Shown here: positions 1 through 11,930 of the stretch, one piece after another | How positions within the stretch are numbered: position 1 is the first letter of the stretch | How the letters are laid out: every line of letters begins with the position of its first letter | NCBI GenBank assembly: GCA_021397835.1 | Contig: JAJFZO010000094.1 | Location: 2,892,501-2,956,500 of the forward strand | Source: Moringa oleifera | Taxonomy: Eukaryota; Streptophyta; Magnoliopsida; Brassicales; Moringaceae | DNA: 64,000 bases | Reading direction: 5' to 3' | Notes under the pieces: generated by a model | Databases searched by the model: none | What the model saw: the letters and a program-made list of their open reading frames with translations, nothing else | What the model was told of the DNA's origin: nothing | Translations under genes and position numbers: made by a program

Positions 1-279
1 CTTCTTCTCACAATTCCATCAATCGGTAATTCAATCTCTCTCGTCTAGTACTCTCTGCCATTGCAAGGACCATGTTTATCGTTTTCTAATCACCTTATTA
101 TTCGTCTATGATTTTCAGAAAGGGTAAACGGTGATCCGAGCAGCGACTGTACTTTCGTGGGTGATTGTAAGACCAACGGTGACTGTGTAAGCCAGTGTAA
201 AATGCCGGGCAAACCTCCTTCCCGAGGACTCTGCGTTCCTAATCCTCCCGGCGATGGAAAGCACTGTTGCTGCCTTTGA
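1..279 (+). CDS. Defensin-like cysteine-rich secreted peptide, 5' end outside the window
   Basis: Two exons are visible, 1-25 and 119-279, joined across a 93-base GT-AG intron. Exon 1 ends in a hydrophobic run (LLLTIPSI) that fits the tail of a signal peptide, so the start codon lies left of the window. Exon 2 encodes the mature peptide and ends in TGA at 277-279. The mature part has eight cysteines spaced C-x5-C-x5-C-x3-C-x11-C-x10-CCC. The C-x3-C, G-L-C and terminal C-x-C elements match the cysteine-stabilised alpha-beta fold of plant defensin-like (LCR/DEFL) peptides, and an intron at the signal/mature boundary is usual in that family. Such peptides are secreted and act in defence or signalling; nothing here tells which. 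The fold assignment is inferred from cysteine spacing only. Confidence 0.7.
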
Positions 280-1330
280 ATCAAGCTAATGGTCGAACAT
301 TAAGTTAATCTTAATGCTGGTTTCAACCCGACTCATACTGCTCAATGAAGATTAATTTTTTTCCTTTTTATTTGTTCTTCAGATTTTAATTTATTGAACA
401 AAATGATATTGAAAGATTAAACAATAAAATGATTAAAAAAATAATTATCTTCCTTAATGAGTACTATAGGCATTTAAAGAAATGTCATTTTTAGAATAAT
501 TATAATTTTTAAATATATATATAATTATTCGAAGAGTTATAAACTTTTTAATTAACAAATTGAAAATGACATCTAATTCATGTGAAGATATAATAATTCA
601 AAAATTTACAATACTTACCTATAATATGACTTCAAATATAACCAAAAAGCATTTGCAGAATGAAAATAAAGCAATAAATCTGAGGACGAAAAAGTGGGAA
701 AAGTCATTTTTAATAGTATTAAGATTTTTTTGTTGATTTAAATTTACAGTAGAAATTTTAATAATTTTTTAAATTTGAATTTTACTAAAAATTTGAATGA
801 ATTATTTTTAAAATTTTTAATATTAATATAGAAAATAAAAAAATTATTCATTAATTTTATTGAATTATCATATATCATAATTTATTCAAAAATTCAATAT
901 AACCTAATAAAAAAAATCTTAATACTCCTTAGTGATAATCTTAATTAATTTTTTCAACATCTTCATTTTTTCTCCACCTTCGTGGATGGTAAATAATAAG
1001 TTACAAATTGACAAGCAGTGTAGTAATTTAAAGTTAATTATATTAAAGGCCATATTTTTTTGTTTATCGTTTTTAATCGAAACACATAAAAAAATTATAT
1101 TTTTATCAAATATTTTATTTTGAAGTAATTATAAATTATTGAAACTTTTGTTTTCAAATTATCACTTCATAAACATCTTTTTGAAGAAACTACATGTGCC
1201 AGCAACCAGTCATGCTATACCTCGTGACAATCTCTGAATCTACCACAAACCAAAGTCACTGGTTAATGGAGAATGTTAAAAAAGAGAGTAGAAGCAAAGC
1301 AACGTTAAAAGAGACGAAGCAGTCTGAAAG
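280..1330. other. AT-rich intergenic DNA between defensin-like gene and GST
   Basis: This stretch holds the 3' flank of the defensin-like gene and then very AT-rich DNA without any open frame that resembles a protein. No repeat or RNA gene was recognised. Confidence 0.6.
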
Positions 1331-1341
1331 AGGGGAAAAGT

Positions 1342-1407
1342 CACGTGGCAACCACCATGCTTGCCTTGCTGACGATGACAAGTCTGCTGGCTGCTTCAGC
1401 TATATAA
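1342..1407 (+). promoter_or_regulatory. Core promoter of the anthocyanin-type GST: G-box, AACCACC element, TATA box
   Basis: A perfect G-box CACGTG lies at 1342-1347, followed at once by a MYB-type CAACCACC at 1349-1356 and a TATA box TATATAA at 1401-1407. The start codon is at 1488, so the 5' leader would be about 50 bases. G-box/E-box plus MYB sites next to the TATA box are the usual target of MYB-bHLH-WD40 complexes that drive late anthocyanin genes. That regulation is inferred from the gene's likely function and is not shown by the sequence. Confidence 0.5.
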
Positions 1408-1487
1408 CAACTCGATCCGACCTGTTGAATAAATACCTCAAGAGCTAACTATACAGTGGAGTCAGAGAAGCTTAAGGTGATACGAAA

Positions 1488-2397
1488 ATGGTGGTTAAAG
1501 TGTACGGCGATGTGAAGGCAGCTTGCCCTCAACGGGTTTTGGCTTGCCTTTTGGAGAAGGGCATTGAATTTGAGATCGTTCACGTTGATCTCAGTACTGG
1601 AAAGCAGAAGCAACCCAAGTTTCTAGCCCGCCAGGTATAAAACAACTGTTGTTTCATGCTCGTGCATCAATTGTTTGATGCTTTAACTAATTATAACATG
1701 AAAAAAGATTGAGTATCTTCTGATCTTTGTTATCGAATTTCTAAATCTTTCTTGCAGCCGTTCGGCCAAGTTCCAGCCATAGAAGACGGCGACTTCAAGC
1801 TTTTCGGTAAGCTTGGGAATATAAAAAATTTATGTATTTAATTCACTAAAGAAATAAGAAGTGAAAGGAACATGTTTAAAACACAGATTCATGTATATTG
1901 TGATCACTCTTTGTATCTCTTGCTTTCTCTCTCTATATGTGTTGGCAGAATCTAGGGCAATTGTAAGGTACTATGCAGAGAAGTACGCAGACCGTGGACC
2001 GGATCTGCTGGGGAGCACCATGGAAGAAAAAGCTGCGGTGGATCAATGGATGGAAGTGGAATCCAACAACTTCAACGACAATGTGTTTCCGATAGTATTC
2101 AACGTCATCATCAAGCCAAGGCTTGGGGAGAAGGCGGACATGGCCGTAGTCAAGGCATGCAAGCAGAAGCTGGAGAAGGTGTTGGACGTGTACGAGCAGA
2201 GGCTTTCTGGCTCCAAATATCTTGCTGGAGATTGCTTCACCCTGGCTGATCTGACCCATCTCCCAGGTCTCAGGTATCTGATCAACGATGTTGGAATGAC
2301 CCACTTGCTGTCCGAGAGGAAACATCTCAACGCCTGGTGGCAGGACATCTCCAGCCGCCCCGCCTGGATGAAACTAATGAAGATTGCTGGTTTCTAG
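1488..2397 (+). CDS. GSTF12: Phi-class glutathione S-transferase, GSTF12/TT19-type anthocyanin carrier
   Basis: Exons are 1488-1634, 1758-1806 and 1949-2397, coding for 214 residues, the length I recall for Arabidopsis GSTF12 (TT19). The N-terminal thioredoxin-fold domain contains AACPQRVL and PFGQVPAIEDGDFKLFESRA; the C-terminal helical domain contains IIKPRLGEK, LADLTHLPG and the closing W-W-x-D-I-S-S-R-P-A-W. Three exons are the standard phi-class structure. Where catalytic phi GSTs carry the active-site Ser, this protein has Ala (residue 11), as in the GSTF11/12 group. TT19 proteins act as non-catalytic ligandins that carry anthocyanins and proanthocyanidin precursors from the ER surface to the vacuole. 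The neighbours PSY and SDG40 match the Arabidopsis gene order, which supports orthology. The close paralogue GSTF11 is the main alternative. Confidence 0.88.
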
Positions 2398-5214
2398 CTA
2401 AAAGTTAAATACTTTGTGTTGCGTCATGTTACATCATGTGTAGTGCCCCATCTTACTGCGTTTGGAGTCGTCGGTTGTGTTAATCCTGTCTTATCATAAT
2501 CAATTTATATTTTTCAATGTTACTGTATGACTATACACAAAGATAGATACTAGGCTGGTCCTTTGCCTAATCTGATGGACCGACGGATTGATGCAATTAA
2601 ATTTCCTCTGCGAAGAACATTATTAGATTAATAATTGTAAATATTTTGTTAGTCTAAAAACTTAAATGGATAATCTGCATAGAAGCTTCCATACAAGAAA
2701 TATTAGTTTAATTAGTTTTCACAGAACAATAGGCAAACTTATATGAGTAAAGTAATATTTATTATTATTTTTTAAAACTAGATTACATTGATTATCTATG
2801 AAACTATGAAATCATTTATCCTACCAACCTCTTACAGTAATCAAACACTCTTTCTTTTTTTTTTTTCCCCCCTTTTACACAATAATTTATTTTGTTGAAA
2901 GTCTAACTTTGTAGGATTAGATGCGAAAATAAATAATAATCAGTGGATCATTTGCTACGGAATTTAACGTAACTCCTGTAATAGGTGACAACATTTGCAA
3001 TGAGTTAGATGTAAACTGCTTAGGTAAACATGGATCTTCACATAATAATTTGCGAATGAGAACATAGATTTGCACAATTACATAAGCTCACATATAATAT
3101 TATAATAAGTATTATCTTTCCTAATATGAGACGGTAAATGGATCATGTGATGGCTTTTGATTTTCATAGAATTTTAATCGATTTTTAAATAATTCTTAAA
3201 TTTTGTTGATTGGATTTTAAAAGAAGAAAGAAGAAATATCATTTTGGACTTGAGTGAGCCTTTAGCAATTGATTTTGAGGCCCCTGATTTTTCTTAAGCT
3301 CAACGCTATTAGGATCTTTGTTCAACCGATAAATGCAACTTCTATAGCTCGACAAACTAGCTAAGAGGACAAGTAATTCAACTTGACCATATAGCTCTAT
3401 AGATTTGGCTTTTATGGTAAATGCTTTACATTTTGCAATAAGATTAGGTATTTTAAATTTTAGCTAAAGCTTAAATTTTAATTTGGTCATCAATTTTTTA
3501 AAAAAAAATCGAGTAGGACAAAATTTAAGTTACAGTAATTAAATTCAACAAATAGAATCAAAATTTATTTATTATAAATTATTTTTAATTTTTTTTACAC
3601 GTTAAATTAGCAAGAAACTCAACTTAAAATCATGAAACAGAAACAGAAACAATTACAAAGTCGTTTATCTTTTACAATAACTTGATAAAAAATAATTAGC
3701 CTAATTTATAAAAAAAATATTCTTCAATCACCCTTGCTCAAGCTTGAAATCAATATAGTTGATAACATTATTTGCAATTTGTATTAATTGGAATAATATG
3801 AAAAGGCAAAGCGACTACATTATATCCTAAATCAATAACTACATAGATTAGTAAAATGGCTCCATTTTACGCTAAAATCAATTCATATTCCATTATAACC
3901 TATTAATATTAAGCATTAATAACTCATTTGATTTGTGAGAATATGAATTTCGTTCTCACTTTTTTTCAAATGAACAATTTGTTCATGTTTGATTTATATT
4001 TATTAAAAAATTACAACTTTTTGATGGACTCTTAAAAATTCAATTTTTAAGTAAATCCTAGAAGTGACTATTTCATAACAACAAATAATATTTACAACTT
4101 TATTCATTCCTAGCATGCTTTTGAAAAATTATTAAATTACTGACTTATAAAATACTTTTTTTTTTTAATCCCAACAAGAGGTAGTTATAACAAAAATAAT
4201 TATAAAATGTTAATTAATGATCATATTATTTTTATAATAAATGATTATTAAAATAATAATTAATGTTAACATTATTCCTTATAATATCAATATTTAAAAA
4301 TAAAAAGGAATTATTACAATATTTTTTAATTAACATTATTTTTATAATAAATTATAATTATAAAAATATTCATTAATTAATATTATTTTAATAAAAATTT
4401 AATTATAAAATTATTAATTAAAAATACAATAATCTTGTAGACTTATTCTGGTTATTTTTCTACTTTTTTTTATTAACCAAACAAATTAATACCTCCATTC
4501 TGTTACAATAAACAAAACATCGTGATAGTTATTTTGTTCTATTCTTCCTTTTTTTATTTCTTTTCTTTTTATCCCCATAAAATACTTATTCCACTTTTCT
4601 CTATTCAATTTCACTGCAAAATGACTCCTAAATTTGAATAAATAGCTAAATAAACAAGTAAAATAATTACATCTCGAGACTAAATTGGTCAAATTGTTTC
4701 GGCCATCATAAACATAGTAAGATGAACTATAGATACATAAATCCATCCAATAATCACAGTAGGCAGCAATCTTATTAGACTAAATAGCTTAGTGGAACAA
4801 CCACTCAGAATGGGAAATTATCCACAAGTTAGTGAAATGATTACATTTTAAATGACCTGGCTTACAATCTGAGTTTCCAAGAAAAATCTAGCTTCTTAAG
4901 CTTGTTTTTTTTTTTTTATTTATAAAACAATTATTCCTACCATTTTAATACATTTATAATGTGATGCATAGTCAAGAACTCAAGATCAGCCTGCATTTCC
5001 GTGAATAAGATCATAATCATCAGATTAAGGAAGCATACATATACAGGTGCTGAACCAGCAGCACAATATCACCTTCAAGATTGAAACTGTAAATCTAATG
5101 TAATGAATACTGCCAGCACTATACCAAATTCTAATGTACAAGTTTCAACTCATTTTCTTCTTTTTTTCTTCACATAAAATATGTGGTTTTGAAATCTGAT
5201 GTTCACTGTTGGAT
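2398..5214. other. Intergenic DNA between convergent GST and phytoene synthase
   Basis: The 3' flanks of the GST and of phytoene synthase meet here. Most of the stretch is AT-rich simple sequence with A/T runs. No protein-like frame, RNA gene or recognisable transposon was seen. Confidence 0.55.
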
Positions 5215-8200
5215 TTATATCTTTGTCAAAGAAGGTATCCTTGACGGACGGATGAGGGACTTACCATAAGCAACTGGTAAGGCCACTATTTTCTTCGCTT
5301 TGCTCACATATGCTCTCTTTGTGAAATTGTTGTAATCATTGGCTTCAATCTCGTCCAGTATTTGGCGGTACAATAGCAGAGATGCCCATACCTGCAACGT
5401 TGTACATTATTTTCGTTAATGCATTGTATCTGGAAAGGAAGCTCATGAAGCAAAGCAGCTGAGTAAAAGATCGAGCTAGTCACAACTGTAAGAACTCTGA
5501 TGCAGAAAGTAAAGAGCAGTTTTTTAGCATGAGGAAAAGGATCACAAGAAGATGGAAGAAAAGAATAGTAAGAAGTTTCTCTTTTGGTGACTTTTCTACC
5601 CAAAGAGTTGAAACTCATTGAACCTGATACTAGCTTCACTAATGGAATTAGATTATTATTTACCGGCCATCTACTAGCTTCACTAAGCTCTGTCACTCCC
5701 TTCTCAGCTTCATCAAAAAACATCCTTGCCCTCTTAATTTGTTTCTTCATGAAGTTTCTCCATTTATCTGTCACTTTCCCAGCAAATATGTCATCATCTG
5801 AAAGGCCTGCTTGTGCCAACTCATCCTGAGGTAGATAAACCCTTCCTCTTCTTGCACTGGGGAACAAAAAATACAATGAGAAGCAGAAAAATGACGATAA
5901 ATCCAACCTGGAAACTTCCATTTTATTTTTCATTTCATTATCACGAGCAAAGGGAAATCATAACAAAATACAAGATCATGTAAACATTTCTCATTGCTAT
6001 TTAACATCGTTATCTTCCTTTGATACTCTTCTATATTCTTCAGGCCATTAACTGGTGGGATGCTAAGATTCTTCAGATGTCAAATTCAAATATCTAAATA
6101 ATATTCCTGAGAGTACCCACTTACTGCAATCATACTACCTAAGACTGAATTTAGGGGTGAGATATGACAGGACTTTGCACCATAGATCATAAAAATTAAA
6201 GTTTGACAGATATTAAAGGTAACAAAAAAGAAGTCAAGCCAAAACAGGGTCCTGGCATTCCTGGGAAGGGTGCTTGAACCAATGCTCCTGTGCTTGACAA
6301 AATAAAATTCTTGGCAAAAGATAAAGCCCCTTTGATGGTACAGTGTTCCAGTCACAATACTAGTGAGGTTAGGGAACTTGCAGCATAAGAATTTTAAACC
6401 ATTTACTTACTCCTCTCCAACATCCCTGAGTATGTTAGTGAGCTGGTTTGCTATCCCCAACGCCAGTGCAGCATTATAGACACTTTCTGTTGTTGCCAGT
6501 GATTGAGGATCAATGCCCATAACAGGAACACTCATCAACCCAACTGTTCCAGCAACATAGTAACAGTAGAGATAGAGTTCATCAAAGTTTTTGTATCTTG
6601 ACTTTCTAAGGTCCATCCTCATTCCTTCAATCATATCTCTAAATGGCTGCAAAGAAGAGAGAAAAATCAGGTCAGTATCGCTGATCGCAAAATTGATGAA
6701 CTGGAGCATGGAAATAGAAGTAGCAGCATAAACAAACAAGAAAATAGAAAGCTTTGGCATGACAACACACCACTTCCAGTAAATGCAAGGGCATGTCCTA
6801 AAAGAGTATGTACCTGTATGAGCTAAATAAACAATATATAACATCTTCCAAGCATTACTCTGGAACAGGCAAAGAAAAAAGGTGAACACAAATGCAACAT
6901 GATGTCACTTGAGAAGAACAGGATCTATGCAAAGAAAAGAAACATTTTAATGTTTAAAACAGGTTTGCAGTTCAACTGGAAAATGATCTTCAGGTCATTT
7001 ACTTAAATTAGAACCTAGAGTCACCTGATCAGTTAAATATGATAATACTACAAAAAGATTTTCAATAAAGTTGCAGTAACAATTCTCCAGTTCAGACCTA
7101 GCTTGATCATGAAAATAAGTAGAGCATAACCTGAATGTCCACAGGAAATTTGGCAACTGTATCTGACAAAGCAGCATCAAGCATATCAAATGGGCGACCT
7201 TGGAAAAGATCTTCCAACCTTGCTTCCCACCTATCTAAAGCTGTTGGTGTTATGTGTGAAGCATTAGGCCCATCTACAAGCTCATCTGTCCGCCTACACC
7301 AAACTGTATGTGCAGAAAATATTGTACAAATAAAACACAGTTATCAGAATTGTGCCTCTCAATCATTCATTAAAAAAATAATTAAAAAAAAGTTCACTAA
7401 AAGTTAAGTATGTTAACCAACAATTCTGCAAATTCATAATAAGGAACAAAAGAAGAAGTAATAAATTAAATAGCCACAGTCCTAGAAAAGGTCTTCCAGT
7501 TTTAACATGGTTTTAATGCTTCAGTCTGAATCCTGGGAATCCCTAACTTATAACTTTCATATATAGCTTTGGGCTCCAGTGCTTGTCTTCTATTTTGAGA
7601 TTTGACATGCTAGGCCCATCCCATGTCTGGGGCCTCACTGAACAGGTAATGTTCTAGGCCTGTACCATATCAAGGTCCCATCTCATCAGGAGAGGGCGTT
7701 GTTAAAAGTACACTTTCATATACATTGTTGGGCAATCCCGACCAGCTTAAGTTTTCTTGGCTAATTGGTTTCTAACAGTATCAAATAGTATCATGGTACT
7801 TGGTTTTGTCAGTATTAATAGTACCAAAAAATTCATGTCAGGAAACAAGGATGAGCAACTTACTATGATTTGGATCAAAGCTGCATCAGATACATATGGG
7901 ACATCATGTCTCTTATCAAAAGCAAGAGTCATATATATTAATAAAGAGTACAAGAGTTAATAGGCTCCAAACCCCTAATATTATAGGTCTTTTTCATATA
8001 ATTTGCTCACCCTTTGATTTTTCTCCAGCAGACTCGCCAACACTGAATAATTGGAATCACTCACCCAATGTACTGAGTCTGTTATTAGAATTAAATTTGA
8101 AAAAAAAAAAGCTTTAATTTCACAGTTCACATAGATAAAATAACTGACCATATATAGCCCAAATAGCCCTTCTCCTTTCAGGTGTCATCAGCAAGGTTCC

Positions 8201-8789
8201 TGAAACGCAAAAACAATGGAGAGTTTGGTTAAAATTGAGTTCCAGTCATAATTAGAACCTCAAAAGGAAATTCCTCTAACCACAGAATAGAGAATAGAAA
8301 GATACCCAAATAAAATGTCTTGGCATACTCTGCACAAACTTCACCACACCGGTCATACGCCTCACTCAACAAGCCCAAAGTCCCAGGCAGAACAATATCT
8401 GGTTTTACATCAAGATCGCCACCAGACCTCAGTTGCCTGTTAACTAATGCTGCTTGCTTTAACACCACATTGTAAACCTTCTCCTCCGATGAGATTGCCA
8501 TTTCCCCAGCTGGGCTAGCTAACAAACTTGACATTGAAGAAATCTTGCTTCCATCGCTCGAGCCAAAATCAGCTAAGCAACGATACCTCAAATCTGTATA
8601 GAGAGAGCCAGAATTCAACTTCTGGTTCCTACCTGTCTTTGCTCTGCCATTAATCAACAAACTCCGATCTCGGGACAGGAATTTCGATGAATCCAGAAGC
8701 CGATTACCATCTCTCACTGAATCAAGGAAACCAAAGCAATTGGACAATTCTGAGTTGGGGGAAGCAATCCATAGCACTGCCACAGACAT
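5215..8789 (-). CDS. PSY: Phytoene synthase, plastid
   Basis: Six exons on the minus strand (8789-8306, 8199-8149, 7303-7131, 6646-6411, 5856-5664, 5391-5215) encode 437 residues. All introns are GT-AG and the frame closes exactly. The enzyme condenses two geranylgeranyl diphosphates into phytoene, the first committed step of carotenoid synthesis, in plastids. The first exon holds a Ser/Arg-rich transit peptide, then the conserved core begins near [20 protein letters not shown]. Both aspartate-rich diphosphate-binding motifs are intact: DELVD (residues 185-189) and DVGED (311-315, split between exons 4 and 5). [26 protein letters not shown] and [16 protein letters not shown] are family signatures. 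The start at 8789 gives a normal transit peptide (MSVAVLW, typical of dicot PSY). The carboxyl end [14 protein letters not shown] is ordinary in length. No lesion was found. Confidence 0.96.
7530..7790. mobile_element. LTR-like fragment in PSY intron 2
   Basis: Within the 845-base intron 2 lies a less AT-rich block that reads like a plant copia LTR tail: an inverted-comma-free run of GGGCGTTGTTAAAAGTAC, then CAGCTTAAG, then TTGGTTTCTAACA followed by GTATCA. The ending resembles the junction of an LTR with a Met-tRNA primer site, but the primer site itself is degraded. Boundaries are approximate and no second copy is in the window. Confidence 0.35.
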
Positions 8790-9540
8790 GTTGAAACTTG
8801 AAATTCTAATGACTCAGTCTACTATACACCTTCCCTTTCGTAATCTTCTTCTCCAATCTTAATTAACAGAAAACCAACTGAAATTAATTTTCTTGCTCAG
8901 TGGACTGCACAGGAAAGGACCAACCAGCCCACAAGGAGAGCAAACAGCCTTATCAAAACAAGGCCTATTATGACCAACTCTGCAGCTCTTGACGGCTAAG
9001 GAAGCTCCGTTTATATTCTCTGTAACTCAGCCAAAAATCCAAATAAGCCTACAAGAAGTATTTAACACAGCATTAACGACATACAAAATGGAAATCACAA
9101 AAATTAAGAAGAACAAGAAGAACGCGCAGACAATGGGATCTTGACGAAATGCTGACCAACCAAAAATTAAGTCCAGATAATTGCTTACTTGCTTTTCTAT
9201 TTACATGGGTTTCCTACTTCAACATGAAATTTTGATTGAAACAAGATAACTCCTTGAACGATAGCAGGCCCCTCAAAAAAATGACCACAAAGAAAAGAAA
9301 CATGCGAGAGAAAATGAAGATAGTGATAGAAAGAAAAGCCAACCTCGCTTGTTGCTAATGGCACCTCACAACGAGCTTCCAAGTGATTAAAAGCAGAGCA
9401 TTAAAGCATCACCATCACTGAAGATACCAACAACGGGCACTAAATACCTTCCCTCACAAAATGAGAACACCCAAAATCTCCAATCCTCCGGACCCTCTCA
9501 CAATATTATTTGTTTTATATTTCTTCTCTTCCTTTATATG
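8790..9540 (-). promoter_or_regulatory. PSY leader and probable core promoter with a 5'-UTR intron
   Basis: On the minus strand a TATA box (TATAAAG) lies at 9538-9532, about 740 bases before the PSY start codon. A good donor (AAG then GTATTT) sits at about 9448 and possible acceptors lie near 8905 and 8880, so the leader is probably spliced. No coding frame is lost by this model. Positions of the transcription start and splice sites are inference. Confidence 0.4.
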
Positions 9541-11930
9541 GTAACTAAAGTTTGTTTGATTAAAAGCTTTTCCTTTTCAGCATTTGGACCGACTTCTTTC
9601 GCCTTCCGTTACCCCTCCCCTGTCAACGGCAAATCCTTTTGTAATAAAAAGTTAGATACTAATTAACCAAAAAAAAAAACAGAGATATGAAGATCCGAAT
9701 ATTCATAGTTTCGTTCGACCCGTTTGGGTTTAATGTACAATTTTAGGTTTAAGCCCAAATCTGAAACTAAAATTGGTATTTTTAGTTTCCCTGCACTAAA
9801 GTTATTTTTTTGGATCTTGTATGTAACACTCTTTGATTGAGAAAATTATTTTCATAATAATATTTTCAAAAAATAAAATAAAATAAGTACAATTCTTTAT
9901 TTATCCCATATCTATTAAATAATGACATTTAAAAAAGAAAATAAAAGATTATGAAGAATATCGTAGATTAAAAAGTAGATCCAATCTGCCTCTGCCTTAC
10001 ATTGATGAAATTCTTTTTAGTATTTGCTGACCTTTACCGATCCTTAAAAAGAGCATTAGCTTTGTTACTATTTGTCTCATATTGCTTTTATCATTATACT
10101 ATTTATTTATTTACATTATCATAAGAAGCTTTTTTATATAATTTTGTAAGACTTAATATATATTTTTTTATTTTTAAAAAAGGAGGTATGCAGAACATGT
10201 GTTGGGAATATTGGATGTTGTACTTTTTGTAATTATAATTTAAAATGGATGAATTTTGTAAAAAAAAGAAAAAAAAGAAAGAAAGATAGAATGGGTGACT
10301 AGTGGAGTGACCATCCAATAAGTGGAAGATAAGGTTATCACATACAAAGCACGGGGACTGGTTTGGGAAGAGGTAGCAACTCACACGTGGCGTCCCACGA
10401 GTGATCAGCGAGAGTAATGCTAGATCTCGGGAAGATGAGATTGGGGGTGGTGGTGGCGGGTCCGCCTCTCAGTGGACGCTACTGTATCAGAGTGGGCCAA
10501 CCAACACAGTAAAATTAATATAAAAACAAAAGAAATCGCGAGAAAAAGGGCATCCCCTTTGTTGGCGTTGTCTCCCACACGACTCTTGTTGTTTAGTAGG
10601 AGAAAAAGAAAAATAAAAAGAAAAAGAAAAGAAATGCACAAAGTAAGTGCATCCACACAGTTGGGACACGCGTCTGCGGTCATCTAATTGACACGTAATC
10701 TAACTCCACTTTACAAATTTTATAAAACCTTGGTTTGGTTGTTAGAGTCAGATACAACGTAAGGTCTTTTTATGGACAGCGTGCATTTTTCATAGGGCGT
10801 CTCGACTTTGCTAACGTCACAGTCCCGTAACTTATGTGATGCTTTGCACTTGCACTTAGTGTCTCCGTGGCTGGACTCTCTGGTCTGTGACTCCAGGTTC
10901 ATCTTACAACGCGTGTTTCTTTCCCAACATTACTTAAAATGACTTTTTTTTTAAAACAAAATAAAATAATAAATTTAAAATTAAGGCTAGCTTCGTGGTT
11001 TGATTTCCATGCTACGTTTACTTTGTGCATGATTCACGATATTCGTGTGCGGCCACGTGGACTTATGATTCACCTTACACATTTATAGGGTAGGCCGCAT
11101 TTCTCATTTTCCTAGAAAAAAAATTTTTATATATTAAAAAAGAAAAAAGAGAACAAAGCGCGCTGTTTCTGGAAAATATAAGCAAGGTGTCAAAGTTACG
11201 CAGAGGGGTTTGCCGTCCAAATTCACAAAATTGGGAGAGTATACGGCTGGGAACAGGCGTACAGATTCAGTAGCTGCCGACTGCTGCCTTTATGTATCTG
11301 CCCATTGTCTGGACACTTCTGCCGACCTAATTTTTGTTTTATTCTATCATCAATTTAATCGCTCTTAATTTTAAGGCTTTGCTCACATAAAAAATAACAA
11401 AATTTACAATTTGTTTTTCTTTTTAATAACTAGCAGCCTAGCAACATGCTTATTGTACTTGCCAGAAATTAGCAAAAGCAATAGTTACTCCAAATTATTG
11501 TTAACATTCTGTTGTTGGTTTTGAGTGTTAAAATTGTTTGGGAGCCTATTACATTTAGATAATTTTAAAATAATATTTTGAGTTAATTATATCAAAAAAT
11601 CTGTATCTTGTTTAAAATCTTAAATTAGGATTTACAAAAAAATTATATTTATTTAAAATTTATATTTTTGATAGATTGTTAATGTAAGATTTCTATTTAT
11701 AATTTTCATTATTATTAATAGTTTTGCGCACACACATGATGTACATGTGATTTTTACTTATGCAGATTACTTTGATAGTTTTTTAAACATTGTTAAAACA
11801 AACAAAATGTTATTACTTCTCTATCACATAAGCGATTACTTAATTTAGAGTAACATGGTTACTCCGCTTAGAATATCCAACATTTTAAGAATCATTGAAG
11901 CAACCATTACTATTTTTTTTTCCTTATTGG
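9541..11930. other. Intergenic region upstream of PSY with two G-boxes
   Basis: The block from about 10,300 to 11,330 is visibly richer in G and C than its surroundings yet has no convincing coding frame. It contains two perfect G-boxes, CACGTG at 10384-10389 and 11054-11059. The rest is AT-rich and holds nothing recognised. Confidence 0.45.

Noticed and set aside
10472..10687. 71-codon basic frame
   Set aside because: Its Lys/Arg run comes from an AAG/AAA-rich DNA stretch, and the opposite strand is open as well; there is no support for a protein.
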